Origin: Micromonospora qiuiae
GTDB lineage: Bacteria; Actinomycetota; Actinomycetes; Mycobacteriales; Micromonosporaceae
Assembly: GCF_016863555.1 (NCBI RefSeq)
Contig: NZ_BOPC01000024.1
Location: forward strand, 62,001 to 126,000
Direction: 5' to 3'
DNA length: 64,000 bases
This document shows positions 19,048 through 27,907 of the stretch, in pieces. The notes beneath the pieces were generated by a model. It was not told the DNA's origin. It did not search any database and saw only the letters and a list, made by a program, of their open reading frames with translations. The position numbers and the translations under genes were made by a program. Numbering within the stretch: position 1 is the first letter of the stretch; every line of letters begins with the position of its first letter.

Positions 19048-19063
19048 ATCGACGTCTGTCGAT
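19048..19063. promoter_or_regulatory. Inverted repeat (possible operator) upstream of the ThuA/dehydrogenase gene
   Basis: ATCGACGTCTGTCGAT forms a 6-4-6 inverted repeat about 150 bp upstream of the gene starting at 18902. Its core GACGTCTGTCG is identical to bases 7173-7183 before the esterase gene. It is a candidate shared regulator site. Confidence 0.45.
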
Positions 19064-19190
19064 GTTTGGGGGAAGCGTCCTACGTCGCTCCTGGTGAGAG
19101 TGATGGGCGTGTGATCCCGCTGGCTCGCCCGGGGCTGCCCGTCGAGGTGCGAGCCGACGGCTGCTCGGGTTGAGGATTGCGGAGAATCAT

Positions 19191-19223
19191 CGAAACATCT
19201 ATCTTCATACGTGTGATGTTTCG
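19191..19223. promoter_or_regulatory. 9-bp inverted repeat upstream of the Rbs-type importer operon
   Basis: CGAAACATC (19191-19199) and GATGTTTCG (19215-19223) are perfect complements separated by 15 nt. The unit lies about 140 bp before the ATPase gene and about 290 bp before the ThuA/dehydrogenase gene. CGAAA/TTTCG half-sites are known in actinomycete sugar-utilisation operators, so a sugar-responsive repressor site is plausible. The regulator is not encoded next to it. Confidence 0.45.
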
Positions 19224-19365
19224 CTGGTGTCAAGCGAATGTTTGCAACATAAGAACGTAACCCTCGCAGCCAGCTGCGAATGTTCCGTCGTGCAGCGCCT
19301 TCGATCCGCTCGGCAGCGTGGGCACGGATCTCGTCGGTGACTACTACCTGTAAGGGCTGCCCGCG

Positions 19366-20874
19366 ATGTCAGATCCACGGCCGGTGCCGCTGCTCGCCCT
19401 GCGCGGCATCGGCAAGTCCTTCCTCGGCGTACGCGTCCTCGACGGCGTCGACCTCGACGTCGCGCCGGGCGAGGTGCACGCCGTCGTCGGCGAGAACGGG
19501 GCCGGGAAGTCCACCCTCATGAAGATCATCTCGGGGGTGTATGTCCCCGACGGAGGCACCATCGACTTCGCCGGTGAACCGCGTGCGTTCCGCGGTCCGC
19601 GTGACGCCCAGCGGGCCGGGATCGGCATGATCCACCAGGAGTTCACCCTGCTGCCGGAGCGCACCGTCGCGGAGAACGTCCACCTCGGCCATGAGCCGGT
19701 ACGCCGCGGCCTGGTCGACCGCCGGCAGATGCTCCACCGCACCCGGCAGGTGCTCGCCTCGATCGGAGAGAGCGCCCTGCCGGCCGACGCCCGGGTCGGC
19801 CGCCTCGGCGTCGCCCAGCAGCAGGTCGTCGAGATCGCCAAGGCGCTCGCCCTGGACGCGCGGCTGCTCATCATGGACGAGCCGACCGCGGCGCTGGCCG
19901 ACCACGAGGTCGAACTGCTCTACGGGCTGGTGCGCCGGCTCCAGCAGCAGGGCATCGGCCTGTTGTACGTCTCGCACCGGCTCACCGAGGTCTTCGACCT
20001 GTCCGACCGGATCACAGTGTTGAAGGACGGTCGCCGGATGACCACGGTGCACACCGCCGACACCACCGCCGACGACCTGGTGCGGCACATGGTCGGTCGG
20101 GAGTTGTCCAGCTACTACCCCGACCGGGCCGGCCCCGAGGATCTCGGTCCGGTCCGGCTCACCGTCCGCGGCGGAGGAAACCGGAAACTCCGCGACGTGG
20201 ACCTTGAGCTGCGGGCCGGCGAGGTGCTCGGCGTCGGTGGCCTCCAGGGCTCCGGGCGCTCGGCGCTGGCCCGTGCGGTCTTCGGGGCCGCACCGTTCAC
20301 GACCGGCGAGGTCACGCTTGACGGCGTACCGGTGCGGCTGCGCTCGCCGCGCGCCGCGATGCGGGCCGGTGTCGCCTACGTCACCGAGGACCGCAAGGGC
20401 GAGGGGATCGTCGCCCGGCAGTCGGTGCTCGACAACGCGCTGCTCGCCAGCCGGGCCGCCGTCGCGGCGCGGTCCGGCCGCGTCGCCCGGACCGCCCGGA
20501 TCCGTGAGCTGCTCGCCGCCGTGCGGGTCCGCAGCGCCGGTGACGACCAGGAGATCCGCTTCCTGTCCGGCGGCAACCAGCAGAAGGTCGTGCTGGCCCG
20601 ATGGCTCATGCTCAACCCGCGGATCCTCCTCTTCGACGAGCCGACCCGGGGCATCGACGTGGGTGCGAAGTCGGCCATCCACGATCTTGTCCGCCGGCTC
20701 GCCCGCGACGGCGCGGCGGTTCTGATGATCTCGTCCGAACTGCCCGAGCTGTTGGGAATGAGCGACCGGATCCTCGTCATGCGGGACGGCCGCATCGCCG
20801 GTGAGTTGCCCGCCGGCGCGACCGAGAAGGACGTGGTCGCCCTGGCGGTCGGTTCGGTGGAGGCGGTGGCGTGA
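19366..20874 (+). CDS. Rbs/Xyl-type sugar ABC importer ATPase (two ABC domains)
   Basis: The 502-aa ATPase starts at ATG 19366. It has two tandem nucleotide-binding domains, as in RbsA/MglA/XylG. The first has an intact Walker A (GENGAGKST) and Walker B (LLIMDEPTAAL). The second has the family's variant P-loop (GLQGSGRSAL), signature LSGGNQQK and Walker B ILLFDEPTRGIDVG. It energises uptake by the two permeases immediately downstream, whose first GTG overlaps its TGA. The operon continues with a periplasmic-binding lipoprotein and an isomerase/epimerase, so a monosaccharide (pentose or ketohexose) is the probable substrate. Confidence 0.95.
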   Translation: MSDPRPVPLLALRGIGKSFLGVRVLDGVDLDVAPGEVHAVVGENGAGKSTLMKIISGVYVPDGGTIDFAGEPRAFRGPRDAQRAGIGMIHQEFTLLPERTVAENVHLGHEPVRRGLVDRRQMLHRTRQVLASIGESALPADARVGRLGVAQQQVVEIAKALALDARLLIMDEPTAALADHEVELLYGLVRRLQQQGIGLLYVSHRLTEVFDLSDRITVLKDGRRMTTVHTADTTADDLVRHMVGRELSSYYPDRAGPEDLGPVRLTVRGGGNRKLRDVDLELRAGEVLGVGGLQGSGRSALARAVFGAAPFTTGEVTLDGVPVRLRSPRAAMRAGVAYVTEDRKGEGIVARQSVLDNALLASRAAVAARSGRVARTARIRELLAAVRVRSAGDDQEIRFLSGGNQQKVVLARWLMLNPRILLFDEPTRGIDVGAKSAIHDLVRRLARDGAAVLMISSELPELLGMSDRILVMRDGRIAGELPAGATEKDVVALAVGSVEAVA

Positions 20875-21845
20875 GCGCTCTCGCGTTCCGGCCGACGCGC
20901 TGGGCCGTGCCGGGCGTGTTCGTCGCCCTGGCCCTCACCCTCGCCATCGGCTGGCTGGTCGTGCTCATCGACGGCGGTCAGCTGTTCAACCAGTCGACGA
21001 CGGTGAGTCTGCTGCACGTCGCCGCCGGGCTCGGGCTCGTCGCGGTGGGCCAGACCCTGGTCATCCTCGGCGGCTCCCTCGACCTGTCCGTGGCCTACGT
21101 GGTCAGCCTCAGCACCCTCCTGGCGGCCGAGACGATGAACGGCAGCGACGCGGCTCTGCTGCCGGCGATCGGCCTGGCCCTGACGGTCAGCGCCGCTGTC
21201 GGGCTGTTCAACGGCCTGCTCGTCACCAGGCTCCGGATCAACGCGTTCATCGCGACCCTCGGCGTCGGCCTACTGCTCAAGGGGTACCTCGACAACGGTT
21301 ACGACGGACCGGCCGGCGCCACCTCGCCCACGCTGGTGCAGACCCTCGGCTACCAGCGCATCGGCCCGGTGCCGCTGTCGTTCCTGCTGCTGGTCGCCGT
21401 CGCCGGGGTGGTCTGGTTGGCGCTGGCCCGGACCCGCTTCGGTCACCACCTGGTCGCCGTCGGCGGTGATCCGGAGGTCGCCCGGCTCTCCGGCGTCCGC
21501 AACGACCGGGTGCTCGTCACCGCCCATGTGCTGTGCTCGCTCTGCGCCGGGCTCGCCGGGATCTACCTCGCCAGCCGGCTCGGCTCGGGCGCACCCCGGG
21601 TGGGCAGCGAGGGTCTCTACGACCTCGAGTCGATCGCCGCGGTGGTGATCGGCGGCACCGCCCTCGCGGGCGGACGCGGCGGCGTCCTCGGCACCGTCGG
21701 TGGCGTGCTGCTGCTCGCCAGCATCGATGCCATCTTCAACCAACTCGAGGTCGACGCCTTCTTCAAGCAGGTGATCCGGGGGGTCATCATCATCGCCGCG
21801 GTCGCCGTCTACGCCCGCCGGGCCCTGCGCAAGGGGGCTGCCTGA
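20871..21845 (+). CDS. Rbs-type sugar ABC importer permease 1
   Basis: The 324-aa protein starts with GTG at 20871 overlapping the ATPase stop (GTGA). It contains 8-10 hydrophobic helices of the BPD_transp_2 (RbsC/XylH) family, with the conserved GQTLVILGGSLDLSVAYVVSL segment and ALAGGRGGVLGTVGGVLLL near the C-terminus. It pairs with the second, paralogous permease 3 nt downstream, so this importer uses two different permease subunits rather than a homodimer. Confidence 0.94.
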   Translation: MSALAFRPTRWAVPGVFVALALTLAIGWLVVLIDGGQLFNQSTTVSLLHVAAGLGLVAVGQTLVILGGSLDLSVAYVVSLSTLLAAETMNGSDAALLPAIGLALTVSAAVGLFNGLLVTRLRINAFIATLGVGLLLKGYLDNGYDGPAGATSPTLVQTLGYQRIGPVPLSFLLLVAVAGVVWLALARTRFGHHLVAVGGDPEVARLSGVRNDRVLVTAHVLCSLCAGLAGIYLASRLGSGAPRVGSEGLYDLESIAAVVIGGTALAGGRGGVLGTVGGVLLLASIDAIFNQLEVDAFFKQVIRGVIIIAAVAVYARRALRKGAA

Positions 21846-21847
21846 CC

Positions 21848-22831
21848 ATGCAGACCGTCCAGCGCTCTCCGCTGTTGCCGCGGCTGCTGCGGGTACGCCC
21901 CGGCGGCCTCGCGCCGATCATCGCGCTGCTCGCGGTGCTGCTGATCCTCGTCGCCGTCCGGCAGTCCGACTTCTTCGCCCCGCCGTCGTTGATGTCGTTC
22001 CTCGGCCGGTCGGCGCCGATCATCCTGCTCGCCGCCGGTCAGTACTTCGTGATCGTCTCCGGTGAGTTCGACCTGTCGGTCGGCGCCCTGGTCACCGCGC
22101 AGGTGGTCGTCGCCGCCCGACTCATCGACAGCGAGCCGGCGCGCACCTGGCCGGTGGTGGTGCTGCTCCTCGGCTTCGGAGCACTCGTCGGGCTGGTCAA
22201 CGGCGTGATCACGACGCGCCTGCGGGTCCCGTCGTTCATCACCACCCTCGGCATGCTCCTGATCCTTCTCGGGGCGGTCTATCTCTGGTCCGACGGCGCA
22301 CCCAAGGGCGGGCTCTCCGACGAGTTCCGCCGGTTCGGCCGGTGGGCCTTCGAGGACGTGCCGGTGCTCGGCCGCGTCCCGTACGCGTTGATCGTGCTGC
22401 TGGCGTTCGCCGCGCTGGCCGTGCTGGTGGCGCGCTCCGACTTCGGGCGGACGCTGATCGCCGTCGGCGACAACCCGCGCACCGCCGAGCTGAGCGGGGT
22501 GCGCGTCTGGCGGCACCGGAGCATCGCATTCGTCCTCAGTGGAGTCGCAGCGGCGGTGGCGGCGATCCTGATCGGTGGGTACAGCGGCGTGTCGTTCCAG
22601 GCCGGAGCCGGCCTGGAGTTCGGCGCGATCACCGCGGTCGTCCTCGGTGGTGTCGCGCTGGGCGGTGGTCGTGGCTCCGTCGTCGGCGCGATGCTCGGCG
22701 CGCTGACCCTCGAACTCCTGTTCGCCCTCATGAATTTCTACGGCGTCTCCGGCGCCCTCAGATCGACCGTCCAAGGCGCGATCATCCTGCTCGCCGTGGC
22801 GGTTTCGGCACCGCGCTCCTCGTCCAGATAA
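21848..22831 (+). CDS. Rbs-type sugar ABC importer permease 2
   Basis: The 327-aa protein starts at ATG 21848, 3 nt after permease 1. It is a BPD_transp_2 family membrane protein with the matching signature GQYFVIVSGEFDLSVGALV and the C-terminal VALGGGRGSVVGAMLGALTLE. It is paralogous to its neighbour. A longer open frame begins at 21533 but only because the frame stays open under permease 1; it is not the start. Confidence 0.94.
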   Translation: MQTVQRSPLLPRLLRVRPGGLAPIIALLAVLLILVAVRQSDFFAPPSLMSFLGRSAPIILLAAGQYFVIVSGEFDLSVGALVTAQVVVAARLIDSEPARTWPVVVLLLGFGALVGLVNGVITTRLRVPSFITTLGMLLILLGAVYLWSDGAPKGGLSDEFRRFGRWAFEDVPVLGRVPYALIVLLAFAALAVLVARSDFGRTLIAVGDNPRTAELSGVRVWRHRSIAFVLSGVAAAVAAILIGGYSGVSFQAGAGLEFGAITAVVLGGVALGGGRGSVVGAMLGALTLELLFALMNFYGVSGALRSTVQGAIILLAVAVSAPRSSSR

Positions 22832-22843
22832 GGGGAAAACATA

Positions 22844-24025
22844 GTGCGACGTACCATAGCGGCGCTGGCCGCCGTCACCCTGCTCGGCCTCGCTGGCTGC
22901 GCCACCGACGAACCGGCCGCCGGCCCGTCGGGCAGCGCCTCCGCCGCCGGATCGGGCACCGGGGAACAGTCGAAGTTTTTCGTGCAGGCCGACTACGAGG
23001 CCGAGCTCGCCCTGCTCGACGCCACCGCGACCGGGCCGGCCGACCGACCGTGGGAACAGGTGCTCAACCCGAAGATGGTGGACACCGCGAAGTTCAAGAA
23101 GGCCGGCCCGTACAAACTCTGCTTTTCCAACGCCGCCCTGAACAACCCGTGGCGGCAGGTCGGGTTCAAGACCATGCAGGCCGAGGTCGAGGCGCAGGGC
23201 AGCCGGATCAAGGAGTTCGTGCACGTCGACGCCGAGGGCAAGGACCAGAAGCAGATCGCCGACATCAACGACCTGCTCGGCAAGGGCTGCGATGCGCTCA
23301 TCGTCTCGCCGAACACCACCGCCACGCTCACCCCGGCCGTGGCGGCGGCCTGCCAGAGCGGGCTGCCGGTCATCGTCTTCGACCGCGGCGTCGACACCCC
23401 GTGCCCGGTGACCTTCATCAACCCCATCGGTGGGTACGGCTTCGGCCACGTCGGCGCCGAGTTCGTCAGCCAGCGGATGAAGCCCGGCGGCAAGCTGCTC
23501 GCCCTGCGCATCCTGCCCGGCGTCGACGTCCTGGAGACCCGCTGGTCCGCCGCGAAGGTCGCCTTCGACAAGGCGAAGGTCGACGTCGTCGGCGTCGAGT
23601 TCACCGACGGCGACCCGGCCAAGACCAAGAAGATCGTCAACGACTACATCCAGCGGCACGGCACGATCGACGGCGTCTGGATGGACGCCGGCGCGGTCGC
23701 CGTCGCGGCGGTCGAGGCGTTCCAGGACGCCGGTAAGCCGGTGCCACCGATCAACGGCGAGGACCAGCTCGACTTCCTGAAGCTCTGGAAGGACAAGGGA
23801 CTCACCGCGATCGCGCCCACCTACCCCACCTACCAGTGGCGTACGCCGATCATCGCCGCGCTGCGCGTCCTCGACGGCCAGCCGGTGTCCAACCCGTGGA
23901 AGCTGCCGCAGCCCACGATCACCCAGGAGAACCTGGACAGCTACCTCGACCTGGACATGCCGCCGCTGCACTACGCGATGTGCGGCTGCACCGACCTGCC
24001 GGGTTACCCGCAGCGCTGGAAGTAG
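22844..24025 (+). CDS. Sugar-binding lipoprotein (LacI/RbsB-like fold)
   Basis: The 393-aa lipoprotein starts with GTG at 22844 after AGGGGAAA. The signal peptide ends in the lipobox LAGC (Cys19). The mature part is a type I periplasmic-binding domain (Peripla_BP_4): YKLCFSNAALNNPWRQVGFKTMQAE, LLGKGCDALIVSPNTTATLTPAV, GLPVIVFDRGVDTPCPVTFINP and IDGVWMDAGAVAVAAVEAF. A linker of about 70 residues separates the lipidated Cys from the domain. It supplies substrate to the permeases just upstream. Substrate identity is unknown. Confidence 0.94.
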   Translation: MRRTIAALAAVTLLGLAGCATDEPAAGPSGSASAAGSGTGEQSKFFVQADYEAELALLDATATGPADRPWEQVLNPKMVDTAKFKKAGPYKLCFSNAALNNPWRQVGFKTMQAEVEAQGSRIKEFVHVDAEGKDQKQIADINDLLGKGCDALIVSPNTTATLTPAVAAACQSGLPVIVFDRGVDTPCPVTFINPIGGYGFGHVGAEFVSQRMKPGGKLLALRILPGVDVLETRWSAAKVAFDKAKVDVVGVEFTDGDPAKTKKIVNDYIQRHGTIDGVWMDAGAVAVAAVEAFQDAGKPVPPINGEDQLDFLKLWKDKGLTAIAPTYPTYQWRTPIIAALRVLDGQPVSNPWKLPQPTITQENLDSYLDLDMPPLHYAMCGCTDLPGYPQRWK

Positions 24026-24883
24026 GTGCCGTTGTACGCCATCGGTGTCAACCCCTGGGTGTGGGCGTCGCCGGTCGACGACCGGGCCCTGGCCGAGCTG
24101 ATTCCACGGATCGCCGGGTTCGGCTTCGACGCGGTCGAGCTGCCGATCGAGCAGCCCGGCGACTGGGATCCGGTCCGTACCCGTGACCTGCTGGCCAGGC
24201 ACGGCCTGACCGCGGCCGGGGTCTGCGCGGTCACCCCGCCCGGGCGGGACCTCGTCAACGCCGCCCCGGCGGTCGTCGAGGCGACCGTGGCGTACCTCAA
24301 AGGTTGTGTGGACAGCGCGGCGGCCGTCGGCGCGCCCTGCGTCGGCGGCCCGGTCTACGCCTCGGTGGGCCGGACCTGGCGGATGACCCCGGCGGCCCGC
24401 GCGGCCTGCTACGCCGAATTCCGCCGCGCGCTGGCCCCGGTCGCCGAGCATGCCGCCGAGCGGGGCGTGTCCATCGGAGTGGAAGCGCTCAACCGCTACG
24501 AGACCAGCGTCGTCAACACCGTCGAACAGACGGTGGAGCTGATCGAAGGGCTGCCGTCGAACGTCGGCATCATGCTCGACACCTATCACCTGAACATCGA
24601 GGAGGCCGACCCGTACGCCGCCGTGACCCTCGCCGGGCCGCACATCAAGCACGTCCAGGTCAGCGGCACCGACCGGGGAGCGCCGGGCGGGGACCACCTC
24701 GACTGGCCCCGCTTCTTCGCCGCCCTGGCCGGAACCGGCTACCGGGGCGCGGTCTGCATCGAGTCGTTCACCGCGGAGAACGAGACGATCGCCACCGCCG
24801 CGTCGATCTGGCGTCCGCTCGCCCCGTCGCAGGACCGGCTCGCCCTGGACGGCCTGGCCTACCTCCGGGGGCTCCTGCGATAG
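24026..24883 (+). CDS. Sugar isomerase/3-epimerase (xylose-isomerase-like TIM barrel)
   Basis: The 285-aa enzyme starts with GTG at 24026 directly after the binding-protein stop. It belongs to the AP-endonuclease-2/xylose-isomerase-like family, nearest in pattern to D-tagatose/D-psicose 3-epimerases. The four metal ligands are visible: Glu in SIGVEALNRYE, Asp in GIMLDTYHLNIEE, His in HIKHVQVSGTDR and Glu in AVCIESF. The Rbs-type importer just upstream would bring in its substrate. It ends the importer operon, 44 bp before the secreted beta-helix protein, which may be co-transcribed. Confidence 0.9.
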   Translation: MPLYAIGVNPWVWASPVDDRALAELIPRIAGFGFDAVELPIEQPGDWDPVRTRDLLARHGLTAAGVCAVTPPGRDLVNAAPAVVEATVAYLKGCVDSAAAVGAPCVGGPVYASVGRTWRMTPAARAACYAEFRRALAPVAEHAAERGVSIGVEALNRYETSVVNTVEQTVELIEGLPSNVGIMLDTYHLNIEEADPYAAVTLAGPHIKHVQVSGTDRGAPGGDHLDWPRFFAALAGTGYRGAVCIESFTAENETIATAASIWRPLAPSQDRLALDGLAYLRGLLR

Positions 24884-24927
24884 GAGCGGGCCACTGATCG
24901 AATCCTCCACTCCGGGAAGGAGAACCC

Positions 24928-27333
24928 GTGTCCGTACCATCTCCTCTCACCTCGACCAGACCGGTGCTGGCCGCAGCCACGGCGGTGGCGCTGGCCGCGG
25001 TGGCCACCGCAGCCGCCGTGGCCACGTCCGCCGCGCCGGCGCTCGCCGCCACCACCACCCTCTACGCCTCCCCGTCCGGTAGCGGCAGCAGTTGCAGCGC
25101 CGCCCAACCGTGCTCGCTGACCGCCGCCCAGAGCGCGGTGCGCGGGCTGAACAGCTCGATGTCCGGCGACATCGTCGTGCAACTCGCCGACGGGGTGTAC
25201 CGGCTCTCGTCGCCGCTGCGGCTGACCGCCGCCGACTCCGGCACGAACGGCTACCGGGTGGTGTGGCAGGCGGCCCCGTCGGCCCGTCCCGTGATCAGCG
25301 GCGCCCGGGCGGTCACCGGATGGTCGCTGGTGGACGCCGGGCGCAACATCTGGCGGGCCAACGTCGGCGCCGGGCTGGACAGTCGGCAGCTCTACGTCGA
25401 TGGAGCCCTCGCCACCCGGGCCCGCACCCAGGTCAACCGGGCCGACTTCACCGCCGACAGCACCGGTATGAGGTTCACCAACAGCGCGTTGAGCTACCTG
25501 AACAACCTGGCCAACCAGAGCCGGATCCAGATGGAGAGCGTCAACTCGTTCACCGACCGGTACGTCTCGGTGCAGAGCATCAGCGGGAACCAGATCCGGA
25601 TGCAGCAGCCCGGCTGGAGCAACAACAACTTCGGGTACGACACCTTCACCAGTCCGCACCGGGCCGGGCCGCTGTATCTGACCAACGCCTACGAGTTCCT
25701 GGACGCGCCGGGGGAGTGGTATCTCGACCCGGGCAGCGGTGCGCTCTCCTACATTCCGCTCCCCGGACAGAACATGAACAACGTCCGCGTGGAGCTGCCG
25801 ACGCTGGAGTCTCTGGTCAATCTCGGTGGGACGTACGCCGCGCCGGCGCACCACATCACCTTCACCGGAATCACCTTCACCGGCACGAGCTGGCGGGGAG
25901 CCAGCAGCAACCAGGGCTACGTGGACCAGCAGACCGGCGCCTACATCTACGGCAACTGGAACTGGCCCAGCTTCACCTCCTGCCACAACGGCTGCCCCCA
26001 GTTCGAGGCCACCCGGCCGAACTGGCAGCAGATGCCCGCAGCGGTCCAGATCTCGGCCGCCGACAACATCACCTTCAGCGACTCCCAGTTCGTCAACCTG
26101 GGACAGACGGCCATCGGGATCGGCAACGACGCCAACGCCCACGCCAGCGGCGTCGGCCTCGGCGCCAGCAACATCACCATCACCCGCTCCGAGATCGCCC
26201 GCAACTCGGCCGGCGGCATCGTCGTGGGCGGGGTGCGCGCCGACGCCCATCACCCGAGCGACCAGCGCATGGTCAACCGGGACATCACCATCAGCAACAA
26301 TCGCCTGCACGACCTGGGAATCGAGTACCGCGGCATCGTCTCGGTGCTCACCACCTACGTCACCAACGCCACCGTCTCGTACAACGAGGTCTACAACATG
26401 CCGTACACCGGTATGTCCATCGGGTACGGCTGGGGCTCCAACGACGCCGGCGGCAGCAACCACTACGCCGATCGGGGCCTGTACAACTACCAGCCGCGCT
26501 ACAGCACCGCCACCACCGCCTCCAACAACCGCCTGATCGGCAACTACGTGCACGACGTCATGCAGCAGATGAACGACGGCGGCTGCATCTACACCCTGTC
26601 GGCGAACCCGGGCGCCCTGATCAGCGACAACTACTGTCTGCGGACCAACGGCCACTTCGGGCTCTACTTCGACGAGGGCTCGCGCTACTACACCGCCCGC
26701 AACAACGTCTTCTCGTCCACCGGCACCTGGGCCACCGCCAACTACTGGTTCGCCGAGAACATGGGCAACTTCACCGTCACCAACAACTGGTCGACCAATG
26801 GCAGCACCAACGTGACCAACGGCGACCGGGGCAACGTCGTCTCCGGCAACGTGACGGTGACCAACGGCAACTGGCCCGCCGGTGCCCAGGCCGTGATGAC
26901 GGCCGCCGGGCCGCAGGGCGGCACCACACCACCGCCACCGCAGGGCGTACGGATCGTCGGCGCCCAGTCCGGCCGCTGCCTGGAGATCGGCGGGTCGAGC
27001 ACCACCAACGGCACCCAGGCCCAGCTCTGGGACTGCCACGGCGGGACGAACCAGCGGTGGACCTACACCGGGAGCAAGCAGCTGATGGTGTACGGCAACA
27101 AGTGCCTGGACGCATCCGGGCAGGGCACGGCAAACGGCACCCTGGCGATCATCTGGGACTGCAACGGTCAGACCAACCAGCAGTGGAACGTCAACGCCAA
27201 CGGCACCATCACCGGCGTCCACTCCGGGCTCTGCCTGGACGCCAGCGGCTACGGCACCGCGAACGGGACGAAGGTGCACCTCTGGGCCTGCCACGGCGGC
27301 ACCAACCAGCAGTGGAGCCTGACCAGCGGCTGA
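24928..27333 (+). CDS. Secreted right-handed beta-helix protein with C-terminal ricin-lectin domain (GH141-like)
   Basis: The 801-aa exported protein starts with GTG at 24928 after GGGAAGGAG. The signal peptide is about 40 residues (ends APALAA). The N-terminal TLYASPSGSGSSCSAAQPCSLTAA... followed by DIVVQLADGVYRLSSPL is typical of secreted parallel beta-helix glycosidases such as GH141. Many NITF/NITI rungs run to about residue 660, including QFVNLGQTAIGIGND and NRLHDLGIEYRGIVSV. After a TTPPPPQG linker, a ricin B-lectin domain (about 672-801) has three QxW repeats (NQRW, NQQWN, NQQWS) and paired cysteines. GH141 includes alpha-L-fucosidase and xylanase activities, so it may release the sugar imported by the operon upstream. 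The exact activity is inference. Confidence 0.88.
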   Translation: MSVPSPLTSTRPVLAAATAVALAAVATAAAVATSAAPALAATTTLYASPSGSGSSCSAAQPCSLTAAQSAVRGLNSSMSGDIVVQLADGVYRLSSPLRLTAADSGTNGYRVVWQAAPSARPVISGARAVTGWSLVDAGRNIWRANVGAGLDSRQLYVDGALATRARTQVNRADFTADSTGMRFTNSALSYLNNLANQSRIQMESVNSFTDRYVSVQSISGNQIRMQQPGWSNNNFGYDTFTSPHRAGPLYLTNAYEFLDAPGEWYLDPGSGALSYIPLPGQNMNNVRVELPTLESLVNLGGTYAAPAHHITFTGITFTGTSWRGASSNQGYVDQQTGAYIYGNWNWPSFTSCHNGCPQFEATRPNWQQMPAAVQISAADNITFSDSQFVNLGQTAIGIGNDANAHASGVGLGASNITITRSEIARNSAGGIVVGGVRADAHHPSDQRMVNRDITISNNRLHDLGIEYRGIVSVLTTYVTNATVSYNEVYNMPYTGMSIGYGWGSNDAGGSNHYADRGLYNYQPRYSTATTASNNRLIGNYVHDVMQQMNDGGCIYTLSANPGALISDNYCLRTNGHFGLYFDEGSRYYTARNNVFSSTGTWATANYWFAENMGNFTVTNNWSTNGSTNVTNGDRGNVVSGNVTVTNGNWPAGAQAVMTAAGPQGGTTPPPPQGVRIVGAQSGRCLEIGGSSTTNGTQAQLWDCHGGTNQRWTYTGSKQLMVYGNKCLDASGQGTANGTLAIIWDCNGQTNQQWNVNANGTITGVHSGLCLDASGYGTANGTKVHLWACHGGTNQQWSLTSG

Positions 27334-27376
27334 CGCTCGCTCGACGGGTTCCGGCGCTTGATCGACACGGTATCGG

Positions 27377-27420
27377 CGGAATGGCGGTGTCCGACCGGGG
27401 GTGGGACACCGCCATTGCCG
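27377..27420 (+). terminator. Terminator hairpin after the beta-helix gene
   Basis: ATGGCGGTGTCC (27381-27392) pairs perfectly with GGACACCGCCAT (27404-27415) over an 11-nt loop. Outer GCGG/CCGC pairs extend it with small mismatches. It begins 44 nt after the stop of the beta-helix gene and closes the importer/beta-helix unit. Confidence 0.78.
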
Positions 27421-27499
27421 CGGAACGGAGTCGATCAGTTTCGGGCTGGGCCTGTTCGACCGGCAGGTTTTCGCACCACGAGGCGGGGAAGCCAGCGGC

Positions 27500-27907
27500 A
27501 TGGCCGAGACTTTCCAGGACCAGGATCTCGCCACGCTGCGATCCATCGCCCGTGGTGCCGGCATAACGGACACCGAACGCATGGCGCACGACGAACTGGT
27601 CGACATGTTGCGCCGGGCCGGACTGGCGGAGCCGGACGGCCGCCCCATCGAGACCGACCTGGGCGGTTCGGACCTCTACCACGCACGGGGTGTCGGACGC
27701 CGCGAGTCCGCCGGCGGACCGGCCGCCCAGACAACGGCCCGCGAAGACACCGACCGGCCGACCCAGGATCCCGCCGGTCTGTCCGTCCTGCCCCGCAGCG
27801 ACCTCAACCTCGGTGACCAGAGCACCGGCGGGCGGGCCGCCGAGGAGGCGATCGGCGCGCGCCCCGGCGAGTCGGGCACCGAGATCGACGACCGTACGCA
27901 GAGCTGA
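27500..27907 (+). CDS. Small acidic hypothetical protein with SAP/Rho-N-like N-terminus
   Basis: The 135-aa protein is taken from ATG at 27500 (MAETFQDQDLATLRSIARGAG); the in-frame upstream region to 27401 includes the terminator arm. Residues 1-40 look like a helix-extension-helix SAP/LEM-type fold (LATLRSIARGAGITDTERMAHDELVDMLRRAG), found in DNA- or RNA-associated proteins. The remaining 90 residues are hydrophilic and rich in D, E, G and T, and probably disordered. No function can be assigned. It stands alone between two hairpins. Confidence 0.6.
   Translation: MAETFQDQDLATLRSIARGAGITDTERMAHDELVDMLRRAGLAEPDGRPIETDLGGSDLYHARGVGRRESAGGPAAQTTAREDTDRPTQDPAGLSVLPRSDLNLGDQSTGGRAAEEAIGARPGESGTEIDDRTQS

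Larger units (their letters stand above)
18903..19365. other. 463-bp divergent intergenic region
   Basis: The region separates the ThuA/dehydrogenase gene (leftward) from the Rbs-type importer operon (rightward). Apart from the two inverted repeats listed separately it is lower in GC than its surroundings between about 19180 and 19260 (a run with CATAAGAACGTAA), which suits promoters. The stretch CATACGTGTGATG (19206-19218) partly resembles the GntR-type site at 9750. No convincing small gene was found; short frames here lack ribosome sites. Confidence 0.6.

Noticed and set aside
21809..24940. 1043-aa leftward frame across the sugar-importer genes
   Set aside because: The complementary strand holds three recognisable importer genes and an epimerase; the leftward product is charged low-complexity sequence without domains.
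24859..27648. 929-aa leftward frame over the beta-helix gene
   Set aside because: It mirrors the GC codon pattern of the true gene and has no ribosome site or known motif.
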